From NCBI GenBank assembly GCA_035638775.1, contig DASQZJ010000072.1:1-64000 (forward strand): a stretch of DNA of 64,000 nucleotides, written 5' to 3'. Made by a program: the position numbers and the translations under genes. This stretch comes from DASQZJ01 sp035638775. GTDB lineage: Bacteria > Pseudomonadota > Gammaproteobacteria > UBA5335 > SLRW01. The notes under the pieces were generated by a model. The model saw nothing but the letters and a program-made list of their open reading frames with translations, had not been told where the DNA came from and made no database searches. Below are positions 48,001 to 55,896 of the stretch, one piece after another (position 1 is the stretch's first letter; each line of letters begins with the position of its first letter).

Positions 48001-48490
48001 GGCCGCACGCGGGCAGCAAGCACAGGATTCCGCCGGGCCCGCGGCCCCTGCGGGCGACGGCGAGGCCGGCGGGGAGATCGACGAGGACGAGGTCGCCACC
48101 AAGCTGGATCTGGCGGAGGCCTATCTCGGCATGGAAGACACCGAAGGCGCCCGTGCCCTGCTCGAGGAAGTCCTCGCGGAGGGCACCGGCGAGCAGCGCG
48201 AGCGCGCCCGCCAGATGCTCGCGCAGGCCGACGGAGCCGGCACGGGGGCGGCGGCCGGGGAGGAGACGTCCGCCGGGGAATCAGTCGGGGCGCCCGCGTC
48301 CGCCCGCGACGGCGGCCGGGATGAGCCGGTCGGATACGGTGACGATGTCGGCACCAAGCTGGACCTCGCGCGCGCCTACATCGGCATGGAAGACACCGAG
48401 GCGGCGCGGCGGATGCTCGACGAGGTGCTGCAGGAAGGCGACGAGGCGCAGAAGCAGGAAGCACGGTCGCTGCTCGACGAGCTCGGCTGA
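45080..48490 (+). CDS. fimV: FimV-like peptidoglycan-binding polar hub protein
   Basis: Organises type IV pilus and polar machinery in the inner membrane and periplasm. 1136 residues. Signal peptide (about 1-23), conserved FimV N-terminal domain (GLGSIRTQSALNQPFKAEIP), LysM domain (about 174-233, YRVGRNDTLWGIARKLRP), coiled coil (about 312-353), Ala/Gly/Ser-rich linker, membrane helix (about 522-545), then an acidic cytoplasmic part with a TPR-like unit. The C-terminal FimV domain is present twice (about 1002-1045 and 1088-1136). FDLD-type motifs repeat in the acidic region. GGAG lies 5 nt before the ATG at 45080; a GTG two codons upstream is possible. Confidence 0.93.
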   Translation: MYKKPACVLALLSLVLPATVWALGLGSIRTQSALNQPFKAEIPLVAASGQDLSGIQAGLASRQAYQQAGLDYSGELDELRFSVVKTAHGPAIRITSDKPIKEPLLNLLVDVQWSQGQLEREYDVLLDPPTMMARESHPSPQSATVSPSSGQPGGQAGATAQHAPRHPQRHLPGTYRVGRNDTLWGIARKLRPDHSVTVNQMMVALYQRNPHAFRGNMNRLKRGAVLRVPSMPDVAAVGRLDAYREARRQHRAWVAARGHAQQHRVASASGHRARLELVAPGSSHKGGKSSGQAAQGGASASGGGSSAGSGGKQLATLQNQVQQLQQQVGKLQHMMNVRNNQLAQLQAELKKQQAGATGAAAAGTSGAASQHASASQTGPGGPSAGASASGGGPQKPANGGPGAARQAAGTTSGSQAGGTASAPQKIAENNPAPAAGTASSGGGPASTGKAANAGKPAGSAKASGSGSPPAGGQGQHAGKPATKHAAVAPKKAAGTAHPAPAPKPSIMDRVMAVVAVIGQVLRNPLALAAVVGLPLLLGLLVAVRRRRQAAEAGGVLESEDIGGLDLDEDPFGTGAAGDTDSLAITGDTGPVTEGSDDGTMQVEAGSTAPYVAGDEIAPGAERDYGSSAEPEEDVAVEVEDPVSEVDFHLAYGLYDEALGIVDKAIENEPSRRDLKLKKLEVLFAAGRAEAFLEDARKLAEEPQGTSDSNWDKAAIMGRQLFPEEPLFSADGGGPGDIEDDFLDIDLPAEEAAGGEPAEASPEPEKGRDAGEEDGEDETGISLDDLMPDEEDVSPDATTASMADRGRGDRPEGVRTTGAESPGAGQPREGAPQGAGDDALEFDLDDLQPAAAGGGEQRPADESAQTADDADGLDFDLDALTAGADEGDEFRWSEEQAGGTDGGAAGDEDALEFDLSEEWAGATAGESEPAARESQSPETEDATEAAGEAESDSGQDPDLDEFDIDLGEESTSGEPAARGQQAQDSAGPAAPAGDGEAGGEIDEDEVATKLDLAEAYLGMEDTEGARALLEEVLAEGTGEQRERARQMLAQADGAGTGAAAGEETSAGESVGAPASARDGGRDEPVGYGDDVGTKLDLARAYIGMEDTEAARRMLDEVLQEGDEAQKQEARSLLDELG

Positions 48491-48568
48491 GCGACGCCCC
48501 GGGACGACCGACAGCCGGTCGCGCCCGCGGAGCGCCGGTATCCGGATCCCGCAGGTTCTATACCACTG

Positions 48569-49378
48569 ATGTCCGACGTACAGCGCGTGGCGCTCGGCCT
48601 GGAGTACGACGGCAGCCGCTACAGCGGCTGGCAGGTACAGAGCCACGCCGACAGCGTGCAGGCGCGGGTCGAGGCGGCGCTCGCGCGGATCGCCGACCAC
48701 CCGGTGAGCGTTGCCTGCGCCGGGCGCACCGATGCGGGTGTACACGCCCTCGGGCAGGTGGTCCACTTCGACACCCGGGCCCGGCGTCCGGGTCACGCCT
48801 GGATGCTGGGCGGGAACACCTGGCTGCCTGGCGATATCAGCATCGCCTGGGCCAGGCCCGTGGCACCGGAGTTTCATGCGCGCTTCAGCGCGCGCTGGCG
48901 CCGGTACCGCTACGTGATCTTCAACCGCCGGTCCCGTTCAGGCCCGTACCGGGCCCGCGCCTGCTGGAGTCACCGTCGGCTGGACGTCGAGGCCATGCGC
49001 AGGGCCTCGCGGCACCTGCTCGGAAGGCACGATTTCAGCAGCTTCCGGGCGGCCGCCTGCCAGGCGCGCAGCCCGACGCGCTGCATCCACGCGATTACCC
49101 TGCAACGTCGGGGCCCGGTGGTCGTCATGGACGTCTGGGCGGACGGTTTCCTGCATCACATGGTGCGCAACGTCGCGGGCACCCTGATGACCGTCGGACG
49201 GCATGAGCGCGGCCCGTCGTGGGTGGCGGACGTGCTTTCGGCCAGGGACCGCAGGCTGGCGGGCATCACGGCGCCGGCGCAGGGCCTGTATTTCCTGGCC
49301 GTCGGCTACCCGGCACGGTTCGGGGTCCCGCCCGTGGGTGCGCCACCGGCCGTGGCGGATGGGCTGCCGGTGTGCTGA
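48569..49378 (+). CDS. truA: tRNA pseudouridine(38-40) synthase
   Basis: Modifies uridines 38-40 in the tRNA anticodon arm. 269 residues. Catalytic Asp is D55 in CAGRTDAGVHALGQV; LGRHDFSSFRAAACQA and FLHHMVRNVAGTLM are conserved. Only a weak, distant Shine-Dalgarno is seen, and a TATACC box (48559-48564) lies almost at the start codon. Follows fimV by 78 bp, containing a CGACCG/CGGTCG hairpin (48505-48521). Confidence 0.95.
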   Translation: MSDVQRVALGLEYDGSRYSGWQVQSHADSVQARVEAALARIADHPVSVACAGRTDAGVHALGQVVHFDTRARRPGHAWMLGGNTWLPGDISIAWARPVAPEFHARFSARWRRYRYVIFNRRSRSGPYRARACWSHRRLDVEAMRRASRHLLGRHDFSSFRAAACQARSPTRCIHAITLQRRGPVVVMDVWADGFLHHMVRNVAGTLMTVGRHERGPSWVADVLSARDRRLAGITAPAQGLYFLAVGYPARFGVPPVGAPPAVADGLPVC

Positions 49379-49420
49379 TCCGGCCGGACAGGCAATGCTC
49401 ATGCTGACCGGGCCGGAATC

Positions 49421-49429
49421 TGGTAATCT
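49421..49429 (+). promoter_or_regulatory. Extended -10 element before trpF
   Basis: TGG-TAATCT: a TGn extended -10 with a 4/6 hexamer match (TAATCT at 49424-49429) and no good -35. The predicted start, near 49436, falls on or just after the annotated trpF ATG (49433), so the real trpF start may be the in-frame TTG at 49472. Confidence 0.35.
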
Positions 49430-49432
49430 GTA

Positions 49433-50104
49433 ATGCTTGGCTGGACGGACTCCATAAACGGGATCAGCGGGTTGCGGCGCACTCGGGTCAAGGTTTGCGG
49501 GATCACCCGGAGCGAGGATGCCCGCGACGCGGTCGGACTGGGGGTGGATGCCCTGGGGCTGGTGTTCTATCCGCCCAGCGCACGTTACCTGTCGCCCGGG
49601 GAGGCGGCACATCTGGTCAGGGGGCTGCCGCCGTTCGTGACCACCGTCGGCCTGTTCCTGGACCCCGAGCCGGGGTTCGTGAACGAGGTGCTCGAGCGCG
49701 TGCCCCTGGACCTCCTGCAGTTCCACGGGCGGGAGTCACCGGCGCAGTGCGAGCAGGCCGGCCGACCCTACATCAAGGCGATCGCCATGGGTGGAGGGGC
49801 CGACCCGGAGGAACAGGCGCGACGTTTCGCCAGCGCCCGCGGTCTGCTGGTCGACAGTCACGTGGCCGGTGCGCCCGGCGGCTCGGGCCGCCGCTTCGAC
49901 TGGCGGGCGGTCGGCTCGCTGCCCGACGGTCCGCCGCTGATCCTGGCGGGGGGGCTGACCCCGGAGAACGTGGGCGAGGCGATCCGCGTCGTGCGGCCGT
50001 GGGCCGTGGACGTGAGCAGCGGAGTGGAAGACTCGCCGGGGCTGAAGAGCCCGGTGATGATGCGCCGATTCATGGAGGCGGTCGCCGATGCCGACGACCG
50101 CTGA
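49433..50104 (+). CDS. trpF: Phosphoribosylanthranilate isomerase
   Basis: TIM-barrel enzyme of tryptophan synthesis (PRA to CdRP). 223 residues from the ATG at 49433. RVKVCGITRSEDARDAV holds the catalytic Cys; DLLQFHGRESP, LAGGLTPENVGEAI and AVDVSSGVEDSPGLKSP are typical. The first 13 residues are not family-like, so translation might begin at TTG 49472. Followed by trpB and trpA. Confidence 0.94.
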   Translation: MLGWTDSINGISGLRRTRVKVCGITRSEDARDAVGLGVDALGLVFYPPSARYLSPGEAAHLVRGLPPFVTTVGLFLDPEPGFVNEVLERVPLDLLQFHGRESPAQCEQAGRPYIKAIAMGGGADPEEQARRFASARGLLVDSHVAGAPGGSGRRFDWRAVGSLPDGPPLILAGGLTPENVGEAIRVVRPWAVDVSSGVEDSPGLKSPVMMRRFMEAVADADDR

Positions 50105-50119
50105 CAGGGGTATCCGGAC

Positions 50120-51346
50120 TTGACGACCGAAACCGAAACACGCGTGCCGCCGTCGACGGGCCACCCCGATGCGCAGGGCCACTTCGGGCCCTATGGTGGC
50201 TGCTTCGTGCCCGAGACCCTGATGCAGCCGCTGATCGAGCTCCGCGAGGCGTGGCAGGAATGCCGTCGCGACCCGGCCTTCCGCCGGGAGCTGGACCGGG
50301 ACCTGGCGGACTACGTCGGGCGCCCGTCGCCGCTTTATCGCGCCGATCGCTGGAGCGCCGAAGCCGGCGGTGCGATGGTCTACCTCAAGCGCGAGGATCT
50401 CAACCACACCGGCGCGCACAAAATCAACAACACGGTCGGACAGGCCCTGCTCGCGCGATACATGGGCAAGACACGCCTGATCGCCGAGACCGGGGCCGGG
50501 CAGCACGGGGTCGCGACCGCGACCGTGGCGGCCCGCTCCGGCATGCGTTGCGTGATCTACATGGGTGCCGAGGACATCCGTCGCCAGGCCGCCAACGTCT
50601 ACCGGATGCGCCTGCTGGGCGCAGAGGTGGTAGCGGTGGAGTCGGGATCCCGTACGCTCAAGGACGCCATGAACGAGGCCATGCGCGACTGGGCCACCAA
50701 CGTCGACGACACCTTCTACGTGATCGGCACCGTGGCGGGCCCGCACCCCTATCCGGTGATGGTCCGCGAGTTCCAGTCGGTGATCGGCCGGGAAGCCCGT
50801 GCCCAGGTCCTGACCCAGGCGGGCCGGCTGCCGGATGCCCTGGTAGCCTGCGTGGGCGGCGGTTCCAATGCGATGGGCCTGTTCCACCCGTTTCTGGACG
50901 ATGCCGGAGTCGCGCTCTACGGGGTGGAGGCGGCCGGCGAAGGCATCGAGACCGGGCGCCATTCGGCGCCGCTCAGCGCAGGGCATCCGGGAGTGCTGCA
51001 CGGCAACCGGACCTACCTGATGCAGGACGAGGACGGCCAGATCATGGAGACCCACTCGATCTCGGCCGGCCTGGACTACCCCGGCGTGGGACCCGAGCAC
51101 GCCTGGCTCAAGGACAGCGGACGCGCCCGCTACGTCTCGGTGACCGACGACGAGGCGGTCGCCGCGTTCCACCGCCTGACCCGTACCGAGGGGATCATCC
51201 CGGCGCTCGAGCCCAGCCACGCGCTCGCCTTCGCCGAGCGGCTGGCGCCGGAGCTGGGCCGCGAGGCGGTGATGGTGGTGAGCCTGTCGGGCCGCGGTGA
51301 CAAGGACGTGGCCACCATCGCCGAGCGCGAGGGCATCCGCCTGTGA
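50120..51346 (+). CDS. trpB: Tryptophan synthase beta chain
   Basis: PLP enzyme joining indole and serine. 408 residues from a TTG at 50120 with AGGGG about 10 nt upstream. PLP lysine K101 in HTGAHKINNTVGQA; FGPYGGCFVPETLM at the start; GGGSNAMGLFHPF holds the phosphate-binding glycines. The stop overlaps trpA (GTGA). In the related Pseudomonas order trpF is followed directly by accD; here trpBA stand between. Confidence 0.96.
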   Translation: MTTETETRVPPSTGHPDAQGHFGPYGGCFVPETLMQPLIELREAWQECRRDPAFRRELDRDLADYVGRPSPLYRADRWSAEAGGAMVYLKREDLNHTGAHKINNTVGQALLARYMGKTRLIAETGAGQHGVATATVAARSGMRCVIYMGAEDIRRQAANVYRMRLLGAEVVAVESGSRTLKDAMNEAMRDWATNVDDTFYVIGTVAGPHPYPVMVREFQSVIGREARAQVLTQAGRLPDALVACVGGGSNAMGLFHPFLDDAGVALYGVEAAGEGIETGRHSAPLSAGHPGVLHGNRTYLMQDEDGQIMETHSISAGLDYPGVGPEHAWLKDSGRARYVSVTDDEAVAAFHRLTRTEGIIPALEPSHALAFAERLAPELGREAVMVVSLSGRGDKDVATIAEREGIRL

Positions 51347-52161
51347 GCCGCCTGCGCGAACGCTTCACCGGGCTGCGGGAGCAGGGGAGGACCGCGCTGG
51401 TGCCCTACCTGATGGCGGGGGATCCGTCCGCCGGCGCCACGCCCGCGCTGATGCACGCCATGGTCGCGGCCGGAGCGGACGTGATCGAGCTCGGCATGCC
51501 GTTCTCCGATCCGGTGGCCGACGGCCCGGTGATCCAGGCAGCCTGTGAGCGCGCGCTGGCCGGCGGCATGACGCTGGCGGGGGTGCTCGAGATCGTTCGC
51601 GGCTTCCGGCGGCAGGATCCGGATACGCCGGTCGTATTGATGGGCTACACCAATCCCGTCGAGCGCATGGGCTACGAGCGCTTCGCCCGCGCGGCCGCGG
51701 ATGCCGGCGCCGACGGGGTGCTGACCGTCGACCTGCCGGCTGCGGAGGGGCGGGAGTTCCTCGGGCTGCTGCGCGACGCGGGACTGGACCCGATTTTCCT
51801 GGTGGCCCCGACCACGTCGCCGGCGCGAATCGGCGAGGTATGTGCGGCGGCGAGCGGGTTTGTCTACTATGTTTCGCTCAAGGGGGTCACGGGCGCGGCG
51901 AGCCTGGACGTGGATGAGGTGGCGCACCGGCTGGAGCCCTTGCGCGAAGCCACCGACCTCCCCGTGGGGGTGGGCTTCGGCATCCGCGACGCGGACGCGG
52001 CGGCCCGGGTGGCCAGGGTCGCCGATGCCGTCGTGGTCGGCAGCGCGGTGGTCCGGCGCATCGCGGACAGCGGCGGGGACGTGGAGCGCGCGCGAACATC
52101 GGTGACCGCGCTGCTCGGAGCCATGCGCCGGGCGATCGACGAATCCAGAACGACCGCCTGA
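51343..52161 (+). CDS. trpA: Tryptophan synthase alpha chain
   Basis: Cleaves indole-3-glycerol phosphate and channels indole to TrpB. 272 residues, GTG start within the trpB stop. Catalytic region DVIELGMPFSDPVADGPVIQ; VLLMGYTNPVERMGYERF, DGVLTVDLPAAEG and GFVYYVSLKGVTGA are conserved. 41 bp before accD. Confidence 0.96.
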   Translation: MSRLRERFTGLREQGRTALVPYLMAGDPSAGATPALMHAMVAAGADVIELGMPFSDPVADGPVIQAACERALAGGMTLAGVLEIVRGFRRQDPDTPVVLMGYTNPVERMGYERFARAAADAGADGVLTVDLPAAEGREFLGLLRDAGLDPIFLVAPTTSPARIGEVCAAASGFVYYVSLKGVTGAASLDVDEVAHRLEPLREATDLPVGVGFGIRDADAAARVARVADAVVVGSAVVRRIADSGGDVERARTSVTALLGAMRRAIDESRTTA

Positions 52162-52202
52162 CCCCGCTCGGGGCCGGGCCGCAAGGACACGAAGCCAGAA
52201 CG

Positions 52203-53063
52203 ATGAGTTGGTTCAGCAAGCTTGTACCCACGCGCATCCGGACCCAGGGAGGCAGCCGACGCCAGGTGCCCGAAGGATTGTGGACCAAGTGCCAGTTCTG
52301 CGGGGCGGTGCTGTACCGCCCCGAGCTGGAGCGCAGCCTGGGAGTCTGTCCCAAGTGCGACGGGCACATGCGTCTCGGCGCCCGCCGGCGGCTGGAGAGC
52401 CTGTTCGATTCGGGCGCGATGACCGAGCTGGCGGCGGGTATCGAGCCCACCGATCCGCTGCGCTTCCGCGATACGAAGAAGTACAAGGACCGGCTGGTCC
52501 AGGCGCAGAAGAGCACCGGCGAGCGGGACGCGCTGGTGGTCGGGCAGGGCGAGCTCAACGGCATTCCCCTGGTCGCCTGCGCGTTCGAGTTCCGGTTCCT
52601 GGGCGGATCCATGGGCTCCGTGGTGGGCGAGAAGTTCGCGCGTGCCGTGGGTGCGTGCCTGGAGCAGGGCCTGCCGCTGGTCTGCTTCGCCGCCACCGGC
52701 GGCGCGCGCATGCAGGAGTCGCTGCTGTCGCTGATGCAGATGGCCAAGACCAGTGCGGCGCTGGCGCGCCTGTCGGAGCGCGGGCTGCCCTACGTCTCGG
52801 TGCTGACCGACCCGACCACCGGCGGTGTTTCGGCCAGCCTGGCGATGCTGGGTGACGTGAACATCGGCGAGCCCGGTGCACTGATCGGCTTCGCCGGACC
52901 CCGCGTGATCCAGCAGACGGTCGGCCAGACCCTGCCCGAAGGCTTCCAGCGCAGCGAATTCCTGCTCGAGCACGGCACCCTGGACATGATCGTTCACCGG
53001 CACGAGATGCGTGATCGCATCGCCGAGCTGCTGGCGATGCTCACCCGCCGCGCCGAAGCGTGA
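52203..53063 (+). CDS. accD: Acetyl-CoA carboxylase carboxyltransferase beta subunit
   Basis: Transfers carboxyl from biotin to acetyl-CoA for fatty acid synthesis, with AccA. 286 residues. Zinc ribbon C30-x2-C33 and C49-x2-C52; crotonase-like core with FAATGGARMQESLLSLMQM and LTDPTTGGVSASLAMLGD. Its stop overlaps the folC start. Confidence 0.97.
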   Translation: MSWFSKLVPTRIRTQGGSRRQVPEGLWTKCQFCGAVLYRPELERSLGVCPKCDGHMRLGARRRLESLFDSGAMTELAAGIEPTDPLRFRDTKKYKDRLVQAQKSTGERDALVVGQGELNGIPLVACAFEFRFLGGSMGSVVGEKFARAVGACLEQGLPLVCFAATGGARMQESLLSLMQMAKTSAALARLSERGLPYVSVLTDPTTGGVSASLAMLGDVNIGEPGALIGFAGPRVIQQTVGQTLPEGFQRSEFLLEHGTLDMIVHRHEMRDRIAELLAMLTRRAEA

Positions 53064-54370
53064 CCGGCGTCGGCCGGTCGGCAACCCACCCGCTGGTGGC
53101 GATGATGCGATTCCAGAGGCTGTCCGACTGGCTCGCCTGGCAGGAAACCCTCCATCCGACCGAAATCGATCTGGGCCTGGAGCGCCTGCGTCCGGTGGTG
53201 CGGCGCATGGGGCCGGAGCGCATCGCCCCGGTGATCATCACGGTCGGCGGCACCAACGGCAAGGGATCCGTGGTGCGGTTGATGGAGGCGATCTGCCGGG
53301 CGGCCGGTCTGCGTACCGGGTGCTACACCTCGCCGCACCTGCTGCGATACAACGAGCGCATCCGCATAGACGGCCGCGAGATCGACGACGACAGCCTGTG
53401 CCGGCTGTTCGCGGAGGTCGACGACGCGCGCGACGACGAGTCCCTGACGTATTTCGAGTTCGGCACGCTGGCGGCCTTCGCCGGCATCCGCCGTGCGGCG
53501 GTGGACGTGGCCCTGCTGGAGGTCGGCCTGGGCGGGAGGCTGGATGCGGTCAACGCGATCGACCCCGACGTTGCCGTGATCACGTCCGTCGGCATCGATC
53601 ACGTCGACTGGCTGGGGCCCGACCGGGAGTCCATCGCGCGCGAGAAGGCCGGTATCTTCCGCCCGGGGCGCCCGGCCGTCTGCGGGGACCCGGACCTGCC
53701 CGCGGCCCTGGCGTCGGCCGCCGCGCGGCTGGGGGCCGGACTGCTGCATGTCGGCAGGGACTTCCGATGGTGCCGGACCGGCGAGCGCTGGCACTTCGCC
53801 GGCGCGTCGCTGGAGATGGCGGACCTGCCGATGCCCGCGGCGCCCGGGGAAGTCCAGCTCGGCAACGCGGCCACGGCCCTGCAGGCACTCGCCAGCGCCG
53901 GACTGGACCACGCGCTGTCGCGGGCGGCGGTGGAGACGGGCCTGCGTCAGGCCACGCTGCCGGGGCGGCTGCAACGGGTTCCCGGCGAGGTGGAGTGGGT
54001 CCTGGACGTGGGGCACAATCCCCAGAGCGCGCGGGCCCTGGCGGCCGTGCTGGCCGCGGACCCGGTCGACGGACGGCGACTGACGGTCCTGGGCATGCTG
54101 CGGGACAAGGACGTCGAGCAGGTGGCCGCCGCGCTCGCAGCCGGGACGGATGCCTGGTACGTGGCGGGACTGCCGGGGCACCGCGGCCAAGGCGCAGCGG
54201 AGACGGCCCGCCGCCTGGGCGCGGTCCTGCCCGATGCGCGCACGCGCACGTTCCCCAGCGTGACCGATGCGTGCCGCCGGGCCCGCGCCGACGCCCGTCC
54301 CGGCGACCGCATCCTGGTGGCGGGGTCGTTCCTCACCGTGGCTGAGGCCCTCCGCACGGGGCTATACTAG
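53060..54370 (+). CDS. folC: Dihydrofolate synthase / folylpolyglutamate synthase
   Basis: Mur-ligase-fold enzyme that adds glutamate to dihydropteroate and folates. 436 residues from a GTG overlapping accD. P-loop VGGTNGKGSVVR; CYTSPHLLRYNERIRI; LEVGLGGRLDAVN; VLDVGHNPQSARALAAVL. An internal ATG after about 15 residues (MRFQRLSDWLAW) could be the true start. Confidence 0.95.
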   Translation: MTGVGRSATHPLVAMMRFQRLSDWLAWQETLHPTEIDLGLERLRPVVRRMGPERIAPVIITVGGTNGKGSVVRLMEAICRAAGLRTGCYTSPHLLRYNERIRIDGREIDDDSLCRLFAEVDDARDDESLTYFEFGTLAAFAGIRRAAVDVALLEVGLGGRLDAVNAIDPDVAVITSVGIDHVDWLGPDRESIAREKAGIFRPGRPAVCGDPDLPAALASAAARLGAGLLHVGRDFRWCRTGERWHFAGASLEMADLPMPAAPGEVQLGNAATALQALASAGLDHALSRAAVETGLRQATLPGRLQRVPGEVEWVLDVGHNPQSARALAAVLAADPVDGRRLTVLGMLRDKDVEQVAAALAAGTDAWYVAGLPGHRGQGAAETARRLGAVLPDARTRTFPSVTDACRRARADARPGDRILVAGSFLTVAEALRTGLY

Positions 54371-54463
54371 CGGCGGCCGGTGGCGGCATCGTCGGGTGGC
54401 CGGACCATGACCAGGCCGGTCAGCATCGACCGGGCGGGCACCAAGCTGCAAGCGGGAGCACCG

Positions 54464-55114
54464 ATGGACTCACGCCTCAAGCAACGACTGATCGGGGCCG
54501 CCGTTCTCTGGCTGCTGGCCTTCATCTTCCTGCCACCGCTGCTGCATTCCTCGTCGGGGCAGAAGACGGTGCAGAAGTCGATCAGCGTGCCCGCGCCGGG
54601 CCAAACGCAGCAGACCCGCAGCATCGTCCTCGATCATTCCGGCGGCGACCAGGCGGCGACCGGCCACGGGCAGGCGCAACCGTCCGCCGCGGCGGACCAC
54701 GCCGCCGGCCCGTCGGCCGCCCCGGCGCCGCCCGCGGGGGCGGCCGGAAAGACGACGCCCGCGGCCCGGCCGAAGCGGCAGTCGGCCGGCGGGGGATCGG
54801 GCGAATCCGGCCCGCACGGGTCCAACGCGGCTACCGGCGGCAGCGGCGGATCCTCCGGCGCGAAAGCGGCCGCGAGCGGGAAATGGGCGGTCCAGGTCGG
54901 CAGCTTCAGCAAAAAGAGCAACGCCCTGGATCTGCGCAAGCGTCTGCGTGACCGCCAGTACCCCGTGATGGTGATCCCGTTCCGGCTCGAGGGCGAGACC
55001 CTCTACCGGGTCCGGGTGGGGCCCCGGCCGAGCAAGCAGGCGGCGACCAGGCTCAAGGCGGAGCTGTCGCAGCGAATGGGGCTTGATGGCCGCGTGGTCA
55101 GTCAGGACCAGTGA
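54464..55114 (+). CDS. dedD: SPOR-domain cell-division protein, DedD-like
   Basis: Binds denuded septal peptidoglycan. 216 residues. One N-terminal membrane helix (about 8-27, LIGAAVLWLLAFIFLPPLL), a long Ala/Gly/Ser/Pro periplasmic linker, and a C-terminal SPOR domain (about 143-216, WAVQVGSFSKKSNALDLRKR...LYRVRVGP). GGGAG 5 nt before the ATG at 54464 decides the start. Between folC and cvpA as in Pseudomonas and E. coli. Confidence 0.92.
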   Translation: MDSRLKQRLIGAAVLWLLAFIFLPPLLHSSSGQKTVQKSISVPAPGQTQQTRSIVLDHSGGDQAATGHGQAQPSAAADHAAGPSAAPAPPAGAAGKTTPAARPKRQSAGGGSGESGPHGSNAATGGSGGSSGAKAAASGKWAVQVGSFSKKSNALDLRKRLRDRQYPVMVIPFRLEGETLYRVRVGPRPSKQAATRLKAELSQRMGLDGRVVSQDQ

Positions 55115-55267
55115 AGGCGGTACCGCGGGCAGTGCCGGGGTCGCCGCCGGGCCGGTGCGAGGTGGCGTTATCCGCAACCGCGTTAGTAGCATGTGCGCTT
55201 CATCGCACCGTGCGGGTCTTCCCGGCCGGGGCGGGGCACATCCGGGGCGGGGCATCTGTTCAGAAAC

Positions 55268-55759
55268 ATGATTTGGATTGATTTCGTCGTCCTCGCGATC
55301 ATCGGGCTGTCGGCGCTGGTCAGCCTGTGGCGCGGGTTCATGCGGGAGTTCCTGTCCCTGCTGACCTGGATCGCCGCGTTCTGGGCGGGGGTCCTGCTCA
55401 CGCAGCACGTGGCGCCGGTGCTGGCCGGCGTGATCGCCTCCCAGTCCGTGCGTGTCGTGGTCGCGTTCGCCGCACTGTTCATCGTCACCCTGCTGCTCGG
55501 TGCCATGATCAACCACTTCGCGGGGCTCGCGGTGCAGAAGACCGGGCTGGCCGGCACCGACCGGATGCTCGGCATCGTGTTCGGCGTGCTCAGGGGCGTG
55601 GCCATCGTCGCCCTGCTGGTCCTGCTTGCAGGCCTGACCACGATCCCGCGGGAAAACTGGTGGCATGCATCGCTGTTCATGCCCTATTTCCAGCGCCTGG
55701 CCGTGTGGGCGACCGGGTTCATGCCACCGGACCTCGCCAGCCATTTTGCGTATTACTGA
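55268..55759 (+). CDS. cvpA: CvpA family membrane protein
   Basis: Four-span inner-membrane protein linked to colicin V production and purine genes. 163 residues from the ATG at 55268 (MIWIDFVVLAIIGLSALVSL); an upstream in-frame ATG gives an unrelated tail. SLWRGFMREFLSLLTWIAAFW and GLAGTDRMLGIVFGVLRG are the family blocks. Precedes purF by 137 bp. Confidence 0.94.
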   Translation: MIWIDFVVLAIIGLSALVSLWRGFMREFLSLLTWIAAFWAGVLLTQHVAPVLAGVIASQSVRVVVAFAALFIVTLLLGAMINHFAGLAVQKTGLAGTDRMLGIVFGVLRGVAIVALLVLLAGLTTIPRENWWHASLFMPYFQRLAVWATGFMPPDLASHFAYY

Positions 55760-55896
55760 CGCCGTCCCGGGTTAGAATGGTCGTCTGTCGCCGACCCCCC
55801 GGGGGCCGGCTGGCAATCGGAAAGGGACGGGACGGGCCCGTTCCGGACATGGCAGGCGCAGCGGATGCGCGCGAAGGCGGAGTTCGAGATCGACTG

